DNA of 64,000 nt from Rosa chinensis (taxonomy: Eukaryota; Streptophyta; Magnoliopsida; Rosales; Rosaceae). The stretch is from assembly GCF_002994745.2 (NCBI RefSeq), contig NC_037090.1:11033501-11097500 (forward strand), written 5' to 3'. Under the pieces are notes generated by a model. It was not told the origin of the DNA. It did no database searches and saw only the letters and a program-made list of their open reading frames with translations. Each line of letters opens with the position of its first letter. Position 1 is the first letter of the stretch. Below are positions 34,844-46,109 of this stretch, piece after piece. The translations under genes and the position numbers were made by a program.

Positions 34844-35872
34844 AAGTCTGTGTAGGAATTAAGTCCCCCGACTATAAAAAGAAAGCACCTGACGTTTTTT
34901 CTCTCTCTCTCTCTGAGAAATCCTAGGCCGGTCTCTCCGCTTGCAATTATTGTTCTCGTCCGGCGGCGCCCGGATGTTCGGCCTCACTGTCGTCTTGGGG
35001 TTGCTGTCGGACGGGAGATCTACTGCCCAAGGATTTCGTCTATGGGATTCTCTCCGGTTCGTTAGATGGTTTGGCTAGGATGTTGGCGAGGGCGATGGCC
35101 GTGCGGCATAGGTTGATTTACTGATCGTCTGATCCCCGCAGATGGCTTCTTCGATCGACGGCGCCATGGGTCTTGCTCAACGGCGATGGGGATTGAGAGG
35201 CCTGGCTTGGGGATGACGTTTCCGTGGTGATGCAGGTTGCGCCAGCGTGGCTCGGAGGTTTGGATCGCGGAGATGGTGCAGATCGTGGCGAAGCGGCGAT
35301 GTGGTTGGCTGGAACGTGGCAGTACTGTGGTGCATGACCGGTCTGGAAGGAGTGGTGGACTGGTCCAAACCAAGAAGATGGGCCTGAGTGATCTCTTTGG
35401 TGACCTTTTTGAGCTTTTGTTTTTGGGTCTCTCTGGTGGTCTTTTGCTTTCAATTTGCTTAGTTTTTCTTTATTTGGTTTTTTGTTGTACTGTTTAAATA
35501 AGTCCCTCCTCTTGTGAGCGAGGGTTTGAGTGTTTCTAGGTAGTGTCATTGTCTTTGTTTGGTGTCTTGGTTGTTTTGGTGTTTCTGGGCGTTTGTTGGT
35601 GCTTTCTGATTATCAGCGTGATGGTGAATCATCCTTACACGTGGTCTGGTTGTTTTGAGACGCGGTGTCTGAACGGGTGGAAACAGTTCATCTAAATGTT
35701 GGCGGCGAGGTTGTATCGTTATACATAGGTCTGGTTATAGGTTAAATTGGGTTGGGGTTGAGCGTTTTTAGCTCATGTTTGTCCCTCTCGTTGGATCCGA
35801 TGATATGTAACATGTTTGGTTATTAATATATGGTTTATTTTCTTTAAAAAATAAAAGTCTGTGTAGGAATTA
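34844..35872 (+). mobile_element. 1-kb LINE-like retroposon with 18-bp target duplication
   Basis: Identical direct repeats AAGTCTGTGTAGGAATTA at 34844-34861 and 35855-35872 bound a 993-bp insert. The insert has a CT-rich, GC-rich 5' part (34,900-35,350) and ends in an AT/A-rich tail (GGTTTATTTTCTTTAAAAAA). The long target repeat and A-rich tail point to LINE-machinery retroposition. No endonuclease, reverse transcriptase or ORF1 motif is seen. The open frames (for example 35118-35549 minus, 35237-35497 plus) look like GC-rich by-products. It may be an internally deleted LINE, since 5' and 3' leader-like parts are directly joined. Confidence 0.7.
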
Positions 35873-37480
35873 TTACATTCCTTAGTTTATATGTTGGATC
35901 ATGTATGGTTGGTTATACCATCAATTTCATGTCTCAATACTTGGCTGACATCCCAAACTGTTTTCTTTGATATAGTTTTGATCTATTAATGTCGTTAGAG
36001 CTTTTCCATTGAAATGTCACAGCTAGTATTTTTGTTGCTCATTTTGTGTTTCAATTTTACTATTTTCAATTGCTAAATAAAAGTAAGAGAAATTCGATAT
36101 ACTATATGTTTAGTGTGTAGCGTTTAAAATCCTTAATATAAAATTTGGTTTTCAATATATATTAAAAAATTTGTGAGGTGAGATATGTATATGTAGTTGG
36201 CTAGTCTTACAGGGTTGCAATCGGATCATTCCATCCGCAGTGCATTTCACCGTGGCAACATGATGCTTTTTGTCATGAAAGTGCGTCAATGTTCCTTCAA
36301 AGAACCCAACGCCCATTTTGAGCTTCAAAGAAAATTAAAATATACATAAAAGAGTGATTAGTTACTGACCATACATAAAAGAGTGATTAGTTATTGACCA
36401 AAAAACAAGTGATTACTTATGGTTTAGCATATATAATAAAACCATATACCTAATAATAGCTAGATATCCCACAAAATTCCAAAGAGTACATCTTTAGTAG
36501 ATATATTGGGGTTAATGGATCGAACACCATAATAGCCTTTTGGAAGTCGGTATACAGTACTTAAGAATCATTAATCCATGATTATTCCTTTGGTCAATAC
36601 AATAAGTATAGTCAAGCAAATCCAAGTCTCTGATTCCGCTGACAATTTTGGCTTTCCTCTTACTTTGGGGTGGTGAGGTTGTACGGCTCTAAGCTCTTTA
36701 ATTAGTTTTATTGAAAAAAGTAATCAGTAATTACTGTTAATAATCCAAGATTATACTTTCTTTCTTTTTTGGTAAAACCAAGATTATACATGTTAGCTAA
36801 TAGCTAGAGGATCTTCTTCCGCCCTGAATATATAAAAATGTTAAACATGAGAATACAAAAAGTAGAGTAATCCTCATGAAAAAGAACAAAGAGGAAAAAG
36901 AGCAAGAACTAAGAATGAGGCATGAGATGATGAGATGAATGATTTTTAGTGTCCTTGGTCGTAGCTTTGAGTCAAGATTTGATTGTCAAAACTGTAATCC
37001 AATTATGTTCAGTCAGATGCTTATATAAACCTTATTTTTCCTGGTTCTGTACTGCATTTGTTTTTTTATTTATTTGAATGGTACAGTACTATTTATTCTG
37101 CACTGAAGCTTCACTGTACATTGAAAATATTAAAGTCGGAGATTCCAGAAGCTGCATGGAGAGTTGTCTTTAATTTTTGTCTACCTTCAAAATTGCTTTG
37201 AACAGGGAACTACAGAAATATTCGCAAACACATCCATGCAAAACTCAATCTGAAATTACCATCTCAGTTCTGACTATTCTCAAAAACCCCATCTGAAACA
37301 CATATTAAGCATACAACCAGAACATCACAAGTGATAAAAGCTCAAGTTTTATATAAACAACCTCCCTATTTTAGATAATACTTCAGAATTTGAATTATCT
37401 CAAATCACAAGATGAACTAATTAAGTGCGCTCTCTCTGTAGAGTCTAAAAACTAGGGACTTGCTCAATCAAAGTCCATAA
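35873..37480. other. no recognisable gene
   Basis: Intergenic AT-rich sequence, presumably including 3' flank of the MYB gene. It includes a 29-bp tandem duplication at 36341-36398 (CATAAAAGAGTGATTAGTTA repeated once). Confidence 0.45.
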
Positions 37481-37631
37481 GATCAACTTGATTGCATTAA
37501 GCCATGCACAAGGTAGCTGCGTAGATAGATCAAAGTCATCAAACAATCCGAGATCTCACTCAATTAAGCCTGGCAATGTGATACCTCTAGCACTCCAACC
37601 TCCAATCTATGGATATATAGGCGATATAGCT

Positions 37632-38999
37632 TCACTGATATTGCATCTCAAAACGCACATTGTGATGATCAAACTGAGATCCATGAAAAGTACTGCCAAT
37701 GAAGAAATCTTGCTCCTCAATCTTAGGAACATGTGAAGAAATCCCAAAGAAAGGTCCAATGATTGCATTCCCATTCATTGAATTGAAGACCATTTGCGGT
37801 CCCTCCTTCGACACTTTCCAGTCAAATTGCTGCTTATTACTCACCTTTGCATGTTGCTGTGACTGAACCGCAACTGCAGAATCATGATCTTGAGACGGAG
37901 GACTTTTAGTATTACTCTGATTACTCTCTTGTGATCCAGATTTGGTATCTGACAGGTTAACGGTTGTGATGTCATGGATGCTAGACCTTCTCTTGTCTTT
38001 GCCTCCTGTAAGTTGCCTGATATAATACTTTTGAGCATGACTGGCTACTTGAGTAGGTGTCCGAGAGGTCACAAAATTTCTAGAGATATTTCTCCAGTCA
38101 CCTTTACCATACTTTTTAAGTCCCATCAGAAATTGCCTGCAGTACAGTTTGTCATATAACACACTACATTAAAAGCTGCAGAATGATCCACTATTCCACT
38201 AGGAAAGGCTTCATAGTAAATAATCCATTTCTAAACAATATAGTACTGTGCATCTGACTGTTCATCTGTATATTAAATTGCAAGAACTAATTATACCTAA
38301 TTTGCTATCTAACAAGACTTTTACACCCAAAAACTATGCGAGCATCACTAAGCTCTCAGTACCATTTTGGTTTGTTCGACATGATTATACTCTAAGCTAT
38401 AGATATGAACAAGTTAGAAAAGAAGTTTGACACGAGTTCAGCTCTAAGAAAAATCGAGCTCCGAGCTTTAATTAGTATAAAGTACTTTCCTTTCAAACAT
38501 TCAAAAAAATGACCAAGACAAACAGACCTGATATTCAAAGCTAGAAAGGTATATATTCAGGCAAGTACCTGTGCTCTTCTTCAGTCCATGGTACACCTTT
38601 CTTTCTTTCTTGCTCAGACGGCCGAGTCGACGAGCCTCTCTTGCCACCAACAGTACTATAATATTGCTTCAATCCATCGAAGCCTTGATCGTCAGCCCAC
38701 TCCAATGTGAAAGAATTATTACTAGAATACCCAGGAATTGGGATAAGACCAGCCTCAATATCACTGACATCTTCTTCCAACTCCTTGTACTGCTTGATCA
38801 CATCGCCTACGGTCTTTCCAGGGATCCAAGAAGCCACCTTGTGCCATCGATCGGGGGTGTCCTTATCATACAGAGCAAGAGCATTTTCGAATCGCTTGTT
38901 CTCTTCTGCGGTCCACTCGGCACCTTTGCTTTCTTGAAACAACCAATTTGAGGTTTGGAGATAGGAGGCTGGAGATAGAACTTCAATTCCCCTATACAT
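37632..38999 (-). CDS. DIVARICATA-like two-repeat MYB transcription factor
   Basis: Two exons, 38999-38569 and 38136-37632 (donor CACAG/GTACTT, acceptor CTGCAG/GCAA), encode 311 residues. Repeat 1 is a SANT/MYB domain near residues 26-78 ([20 protein letters not shown], then [15 protein letters not shown]). Repeat 2 near 133-185 has the plant-specific SHAQKYY signature at 176-182 ([20 protein letters not shown], then [17 protein letters not shown]). The intron splits repeat 2 right after EEEHR, the usual place in this subfamily. Family members are nuclear DNA-binding regulators of development and stress or sugar responses; which promoters this one controls cannot be read here. The glutamine- and serine-rich C-terminus is less conserved. 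Start chosen for family alignment ([10 protein letters not shown]). Confidence 0.9.
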
Positions 39000-39075
39000 G
39001 TTGGTTCTTATAGAAGTGTTCGGTTGAAACGCATAGGAAAGGAAAGTAATGGAGTAACTTTGTTCTCTCTCTTTG

Positions 39076-39082
39076 ATATATA
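39076..39082 (-). promoter_or_regulatory. candidate TATA box of the MYB gene
   Basis: Minus-strand GCTATATATC about 80 bp upstream of the MYB start codon, followed by a CT/GA-rich leader. Placement is plausible, no experimental basis. Confidence 0.4.
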
Positions 39083-40480
39083 GCTCAAAGAGAGAGAAAA
39101 CCCAGATAGGAAATGCAGAGAAGTGGAAGTTTCTTAATCAAGAAAGAGTAGCATTTGAAAGGGAATCTCAGTGTGCTTTTGAAACAAGCATAAGTTGAGA
39201 ATCTAAAAAAGGGGCAAACTTTCCAAAACAAGGGGGAAGTTCGATAAGCAATTTGAAAAGATTAGATCTTGGATTATCAAGGACAAACCCTAAAACCCCA
39301 TATCAGATTCAAAGGCACAAAGATCACAAAAAAAAAAAAAAAACAGATCAAGTTTCAGGGGAAGTAATAAGATGTTTTTTAACAGAAAACTGAAAGTTTA
39401 TGCAAACCCAAGAAAACAAAACCAGACCCAATACAGGAAACTAGCTAAAGAAAAGTGGCGTTGCAAAGCTGAAGAAGCGGGATTTGTTTGATTAGGGGGT
39501 GAAGGAAGAGCGTGAAAGCAGTGAATAGCAGAGGTAGCTCTTTCTCTTTGTAGTGATTGAGTTGAGGGACAGGGATCTATGGAACAGGAACAAGTAGAGG
39601 GAAGAGAGTGAAAACGAGAGGTCAAAGTTGTTGAGTTGTGATTGGTGGGTATGGTGTTCGGAGAGAGAGAGAGAGAGATGCCCAACCAAAACAAAGCGTG
39701 GGACATGAAATCGACAGCCTGTGATTCGCTGATTGGCGACCCAAAGTCGATGTGGGTATTTGCGTAATTGCATATAAAGCCAAGGGGTGGCAAAAGTTTG
39801 TCAGTAGCGCTGGTTTCTTCTCGATAACCGACGTTTTGGGCCTTAGTTGAAACCGAATCTAACCCTTAGATTAGCCCAAATCTGTAACTACATTATACTT
39901 GGGGATAGATCTCATCTTTGCAAATATAATCATATTTCTAAATGCTTCAATCTTCATCACAGAGGTAAACCCAAAGTTTTATTTGGATCATTTCAAATTA
40001 CAGAAGAAGGCAGACTGTATTTCAAGTTTTAGGGGTACTGGTAAATGAAACCCCGAATACAAACTGACAAGACTTTCACTTGCTCATGATCGAGCATCCA
40101 AGTTTAGGAACAAGGATCGCAAGTGAGCTTAGGCAAAGAAATTAAAGATCCATCGATCACAACTTTACAATATTATGAACAAGGCTTGTACACTGTACAG
40201 CCAAGACCAATACATATAATTATTGAAAAAAAATTGTAACTTTTTGAAAATTCCCAAAAACCAAAAATTTATTCAAAGTTTCTTGAGCAAAATTTTTTCA
40301 TTTACTCAAGCAACAATTTGAATTCATAAAATATATATATATATATATATATATCAGCATTTGTTTATTCATCCTCTCTTTTGTTTTTCTTCTCGATCAT
40401 ATGTTCCTTTGAGGGTTTGAGTCCGCACACTTTCTTTTTGGTTAGCTCTCTCTACTTAATTGCAACACTAATGTTCTTTT
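39083..40480. other. MYB promoter and laccase 3' flank, no separate gene
   Basis: Contains a (GA)n tract (39660-39680), a poly-A run (39328-39344), a (TA)n tract (40329-40353) and, on the minus strand, an AATAAA at about 40370-40365 that could be the laccase poly(A) signal, about 120 bp after its stop codon. Confidence 0.5.
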
Positions 40481-40490
40481 GGCTAGAGAC

Positions 40491-43400
40491 TTAACAAGTT
40501 GGAAGATCCTTTGGAGGAGGTAGAAGTGACTGATTTGGTCCTTTGCCATTGTCCACCAAAAATGCCATCTTAAGCCCCCATGTTGTGTGCACTTCTAAAT
40601 GGCAATGCATGAACCAGACACCTGAAAAATGATATAAGTACATAAATGTACGAAATTAAGAGTAAAAGTAATAAGCAACTAAAAATTGTTTCAAAATGTG
40701 TAAGGAATTTTGTTTGAGGCCGTTATGTCTAAAATTTCTCTCAGACAATGCACTAAGATGTGTCTCATCACATAAAATAATATAAATTGCGGATATATAA
40801 CGCATTTAATAATTTTTGCTAAAAGGTGATACAAGCTTAATTACCTGGATTATCTGCGAGAAATCGGATGGCTACCCAACCACCAGATGGAACACCAATT
40901 GTGTTCCTTTCAACAGGATCAACAAGATTAAAGTTCTTAGGATCCGTCTTGGGGTTGTAATTTCCAAGTCCCTTGCCAACCACAAAGAAATTGAAGCCAT
41001 GCAAATGTACTGGGTGGTTCTCAGGGGCTATAATCCCAGTGTCTTGCATAACAAGTTGAACAGTCGAGTTATAAGCCAACCTATAGACCTTTGTCCCATT
41101 TGTAGTCGCCAAACTTGAATTTGCTGGCAGACCTCCAGAAAAATTGAAAGCATTTGGTGGGTTAGCAGGAAAATCAGAGGTGAAAACCCCACTAGTGTTG
41201 AAAAAATGTGCTTGAAGCAGAGCTGTGGTTGGCATAACAAATGTGACGTTGTTAACACTGGCCACCACACGGCTTCCATTACCGGCTTTGCAACTAGGAC
41301 ATGGGTTAACGCCTAGCCCAACTGTGAAGTAAAGGCTGTGGTCAATTTTTAAGGGGACTTTTGCAGGAAAGGTCTTTGTATTAAGGCTTCTGAGAGAGTT
41401 GGTAAAACTGTTGGCGACTTGGGTAGCGTTTCGAGGAGGGGGGCTAGTGAGAGTTGTGGGCGAGTTAGAAAGTGTGCCTGAGTAGTGCAGAGTGGCCGTG
41501 GCAGTCAGGTTGTCTACGGCAACAGCAGGAGTGTCCAAGAAGGGAGAGGCGGCGACCAAGTACTTGCCGGAGTTTTGGTTTGCGGTGATAAGGGCATTGG
41601 TGGTTTGTCCAGGGGCAATCACTATGGTGTCAATTTTGAAGGGTTTTACATAGGTGGCATCGACTTCCACCACCGTCAAACTGTGTCCGGCAATTTTGAA
41701 GAAGAGCTCTTCATTGAGCGCAGCATTGATGATGCGGAGCAAGTAAGTCTTGCCACTTTCCACAGACAACTTGAAGCCGCCTGCATTTCATAGCATATAT
41801 TAGCTATCAGTACGTTTTGTAACATAACATGTCAGATTATTGGTGTTTTTGTTTTAAATGAATGTTATATTAAGCAAAATCTGATTACCCTGTGTGGTAC
41901 AATTTGGAGCGACAAAGCCTGGATGACCGTTAATAGTGTGAGCATCTGACACGTTAGGTGCTACACCGCCTTTGAGAGCTTCATTAATCACTGCTTCAGT
42001 ATCTGATTTCCACCATTCACCTGAAATTTGCACACATTTTTGTACTAAATTTAGCCAAGCATAACTTGGAATTAATATGCCACTGTTTGGAATGGACAGT
42101 ACAAAAGGAATGGTCTTTTCCGATTAATTTTTTCTAAAGGAAGTTACTTTCGGTCTGAAATAGTTTATTTCCAACAAAAAAAAAAAATCTGTCGGAAATA
42201 CGTTTTTGGAATGGCTATTGTTTTCGATAGCCAACGATCTCTCAAAAAAAGTATAAATTGAGATCGGAAATAGTAAAGAAGAATCTTTACCTAATACAAC
42301 AGGAACTTCCTTGTGGGGTGTCGGGAAAGGATACGGCACACCACGCTTGGGCAAAATGACAAGAGCACCATGGACTGTGGCCCTAAGCCAGAGAATATGC
42401 GCATGCCAAAGAAGTGTGCCTCTTTGGCCTGTGATGGTGAAGTTGTATACATAGCTTTGGCCTTGAGGAATAGGGCACTGTGTGATGTATGCTGGTCCAT
42501 CTGCCCAACCGGTCCGGAGTTGCCGGATACCATGCCTGCCGGAAAAAAGGTAAGTCGGAAATTAACTAGAAGCTTCAATTAAAAGTGATTTTAGAGGGAT
42601 AAATGCTATGAGTTCTCACCAGTGAATGGAAACATTGTACTTGACATGGTTGGTGACTCTGACAAGAACGGTGTCGTCTTCCCTGGCATAGAGAGTTGGC
42701 CCTGGGAAACGACCGTTGATGGTTACAATTGGCTTGGTGGAGCATAGTCTGGTAGTGTTTTTCAGCACCACCTGCGCACGGTAACAAAAGATGGAAAAGT
42801 CAATGGTACTCCACATTACAAAGTAGAGTAAGAAATACTGTCATTTGGTAGAAAATGATCGAAGGTGTGCCTTTTAGGTTTTGAGGGTCTACCTTCCATG
42901 CACTTTTAAGTTTTACTCCACTATTTTTCAATTAACAAAACAAAAACCATATATATTTTCAGCTTTGCAATAATTAGGCACACCATGCCCTCTTAGCTAG
43001 CTTTTAGTTTAAGAAATCCATGTCTGTGATTATAGATACTGTGGTTTCATCTGAAATCTATGGCAAACATTCATGCCATGAATTGATGAGAATGTTATTC
43101 GCAGTCATGGAACGAAAGTTGACGTTCTACACTTTTTCTACGAGTGTTTCCAAATAATAAATATCACTGCACCGAAGAATACTGATTTTTTTTTTTAGAA
43201 TACATAAAAAAAGTTATTGATCTATATATATGATCATAATGTGCAATTAAACATTTGTCATTGTCATTTTAGTCATGCAAAAGTACTCGAACATTCAATC
43301 AAAACGAGTTCTTCATTAAGTCAAGACCACCCATCTCTAGCTAGATGTCATGAAAACCTTTGATATTAACTATTTGAAAAAAAAAAGAAAAAAGAGGAGT

Positions 43401-43496
43401 ACTTACATTAAACTTGTAGTGTCGAACACTGCTCTCAACCAAAGCTGGAAGAAGGCAAGCCAAGAGAAGTAGAAGCACTCGAATCCACAATGCCAT
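40491..43496 (-). CDS. LAC4-like: laccase (LAC4-like multicopper oxidase), secreted
   Basis: Six exons: 43496-43407, 42771-42620, 42535-42291, 42020-41889, 41780-40845, 40621-40491. All have GT-AG introns, the frame is continuous, 561 residues, normal length for plant laccases. An N-terminal signal peptide ([20 protein letters not shown]) sends it to the apoplast. Copper ligands are present: HWHG (80-83), WHAH (124-127), HPVHLHG (about 462-468) and HCHLEVH (524-530) followed by TTWGL. Many N-x-S/T sites fit a heavily glycosylated wall enzyme. Plant laccases oxidise monolignols with reduction of O2 to water and drive lignin polymerisation. The sequence (VRHYKFNVV at the mature start, [16 protein letters not shown]) is closest in my judgement to the LAC4 clade. 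A miR397 site lies in exon 5. LAC10 or LAC16 orthology remains possible. Confidence 0.93.
41711..41731 (-). promoter_or_regulatory. miR397 target site in laccase exon 5
   Basis: The + strand here (TCATTGAGCGCAGCATTGAT followed by G) equals mature miR397 except at two positions, and both differences give G:U pairs with the minus-strand mRNA. The site encodes the conserved IINAALNE motif. miR397 is an established repressor of laccases in lignifying tissue and under copper limitation, so this gene is very probably regulated that way. Confidence 0.85.
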
Positions 43497-43630
43497 TTTA
43501 ATAGAGGAATTCTAATCGTCCTGCTTCTCTGTGCAGTAGTACGAGTAGTAGTACTACAGATAAAATATTCAGGTCTTCGTTTTGTTTGCGTTGTTGCTAT
43601 ATATTCATGGTGACTGGCCAGCGCAATTGC

Positions 43631-43637
43631 TTATATA
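43631..43637 (-). promoter_or_regulatory. TATA box of the laccase gene
   Basis: Minus-strand CTATATAAGC about 135 bp upstream of the laccase start codon. A second TATATA-like stretch lies at about 43597-43603. Confidence 0.55.
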
Positions 43638-43676
43638 GGGTGACGAGAGGCATTGCTGCCAAGTCGTTTTTCTTAG

Positions 43677-43683
43677 GTTAGGT
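43677..43683 (-). promoter_or_regulatory. AC-type/SMRE element upstream of laccase
   Basis: The minus strand reads ACCTAAC, which fits the AC-III element and the ACC(A/T)A(A/C)(T/C) site bound by secondary-wall MYBs such as MYB46/MYB83. It lies about 40 bp upstream of the TATA box. A 7-mer can occur by chance, so this is suggestive only. Confidence 0.4.
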
Positions 43684-43699
43684 GGGCACAATGGCATTC

Positions 43700-44780
43700 T
43701 TTAAAAACAAGATTTCTTAAGCCTAACCAATGTGTTTTCCCTTGATTTCTTACATATTACATAAAGTTCTTAATTAACCACTATAGCTGTATATTTTTGG
43801 TAAACAACAATTTACATAAAATTAGCTCCGTCATTAAATTCTCTCTTATCAGGTGTCAATATTTTTTTTTTCAATTTGGGTTATTTGGATGGATTTTCTT
43901 AGTTTGTTTGTTTGGGAGTTGAGAGAATCAATTAATTAATTATGTTCGCAAGTTAATTATAAATTTAATTAACTAATGCAGCTTAAAATCTTTCTCTCAG
44001 AGCTTTTGGACAACAGCTGCTAGGGCAAAGGATGCTTCCACTAAATGTTTAAATTCACTAGTTTTAAATTTTTTTTTGGATGATACTGCATTTACGTACT
44101 AATCATTAACCATCCAAAGTATAAACTATAAAGAAATAAACAGAAAACTGGCTAGCTAGGTTAAACTTTGTTACGGGGTTTAACCAAATTAAGAAGATAG
44201 TTAGATATGTGTACATAATTTTGAAATATCTATACTATTTAAATTTATCTCTCCTGTACAGTTAACATCACCTTTCACTAAAGACATTCGTTAACACAGG
44301 AGAAGTACAATTGTGCAGATATGATCCTCAAACCACAAAGAGCGCGAAAAGTAAAAAGCAAAAAAAGTTCAAAAGTTCAAAAAGGTACTACGTCATGTTC
44401 ATCTTAATCATCGGACTTTCTCGAACGCACTCATGATCGATCATGTTTTGGTCTTTTGGAGTATATATTGATCTTTCAATTCAAATTTACTGAATATGGG
44501 GTGAGATTAGCTTCTCGATAAAAGTTTATTTGAATTGAAAAAACACCCACCGATTTTCAAAGGAAAGAGAAACATCAATTCTTATGTTTAGGAGTTTACA
44601 GTGTTTATGATATGAATAGAACGTGTTCATTTTCCTAGTGATGTCGATATGTGGACGCTTCTGAGTTCTTGCAGAAAACGAGTGTGCACCTATATATAAT
44701 TATATGTAAAGTTAGTGTACGCAAGGTAACTTCCCTTAAAAGTTTACTTAATTAACTCTAACAGTTTGGAATCCTATATA
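43700..44780. other. intergenic, no gene
   Basis: AT-rich upstream region of the laccase gene. Nothing further identified. Confidence 0.5.
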
Positions 44781-44792
44781 CATAGTAAGATT

Positions 44793-45152
44793 TTTTTTTT
44801 TTTGGACCAGAGGGAAGGCAGTCCACCAGCCCAAAAAAATAATAAATCACCTGTGGCTCGCTGGAAGCCAACTAACATCTGGATTCAACGTCGATTACCA
44901 TGTAAGAGTAGTCAAGATCCACTGACCCAAGGTTTTCCATCTTGAAAGCCCGCAGGCATCTGATAGTTAGGCCTCGTAATGACCTGGAATATTTAAAGGC
45001 TGACATTTTCACCACCATTACATGGGTCATGCAGAACCTCAATACTCAACAACCTACCATTAAGAGACTTGTGAATGTTGGGACTCGAATTTAGGTGGGG
45101 GTTCACTTAAGCAAGTGTCTTGTCATTCCTACTAACCCTCATTAACATGTAT
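44793..45152 (-). mobile_element. probable SINE or SINE-like retroposon
   Basis: A run of about 15 T (from 44791) reads as a poly(A) tail on the minus strand. Near the opposite end lies a B-box-like TTCGAGTCCC (+ strand GGGACTCGAA near 45080). Flanks ATAGTAAGATT (44782-44792) and ATAATAAGATT (45153-45163) match at 10 of 11. No coding potential. The A box is weak, so the tRNA origin is less certain than for the other SINEs. Confidence 0.55.
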
Positions 45153-45810
45153 ATAATAAGATTATTGATCGAAAAAGCCAGATACATCATACATACGATG
45201 AATATGATGAGTTGGTACAGGTGTGTAGTTTGTAGTTGGTCCGTAGAGTTGGAAAATTAGTACGTGTATGAGTCCAAGTAGGATGCTTAGACAACAAAAT
45301 AGTTGAAAGGTTGGGAAATGGCTTTCAGGTCACAAATCAGATAGAAGCTCCCAACAGCATGGTCATCATAGTTTGTTTGAATGCCAAGTTTGTTTGAAAG
45401 CCAAGACTAATTAAATAAACCCACAGTGGGTAAGTCCTTTCTCATCACTGATAGTCCTCATCAACTTTCCCCAGCTCATCCATCTAATTCTCCTCCTATA
45501 TTTTTCACTTCATAATTTTTTTGTTCTATTTTTCTCCACTCTTAACAATCCCTATCAGTCTATAACTATATATATATATATCAATCACAAGCACATGCGT
45601 ATTTCACAAGCACATGCGTATTTCATGAGCCAATAATAATGGTCAACTTCGCTGGAAGCTAGATAATCTTTATCATGCATTATTGCTAGTTTATTGCTGG
45701 AAAGCTTGGCTTCAGCTGCTTGATGAAACGTACACAAGATTACCTAGTCTAAATTATATTAGTCATATACATAATTCTAGTTTCCACTTATTAACATTAA
45801 GAAAATCCCT

Positions 45811-46062
45811 CCCCTTTTTTTTTTTGGATAAGAAAAGTTTAGGTAAGAGGGGTGCTTCCCTACACTACTAGGGTCAGGGCAAATCTACGACCTCAACCCA
45901 ATAGGACTTACGAAATTGGCCAGTGTCCCAGCCCAGCCCATTGGTATGAAATTATACATGACATTTTCTAGATTGCCCACCAAATGAGAGATTGTTCGTA
46001 GCGGGGATCGAATTTGTATGAGTTTACATCTCAAGTCTGCCATTGCCAACTGAACCAACTCT
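45811..46062 (-). mobile_element. tRNA-derived SINE with a 40-bp target duplication
   Basis: On the minus strand a tRNA-like head (AGAGTTGGTTCAGTTGGCAA, A box) is followed by a B box (AAATTCGATCCCC) and a body ending in poly(A), seen as TTTTTTTTTTT near 45815. It is flanked by perfectly identical 40-bp direct repeats at 45771-45810 and 46063-46102 (both start ATAATTCTAGTTTCC and end AAGAAAATCCCT), perhaps extending further with one indel. The repeat length is far above the usual SINE range. Confidence 0.85.
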
Positions 46063-46109
46063 ATAATTCTAGTTTCCACTTATTAACATTAAGAAAATCC
46101 CTTCCCCTT

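Noticed and set aside
35062..35549. proline/histidine-rich frames on the minus strand
   Set aside because: By-products of GC-rich sequence within the retroposon bounded by the 18-bp duplication; no domain.
42291..42578. 95-codon alternative frame in laccase exon 3
   Set aside because: Out of frame with the conserved copper-binding reading, which is continuous across all six exons.
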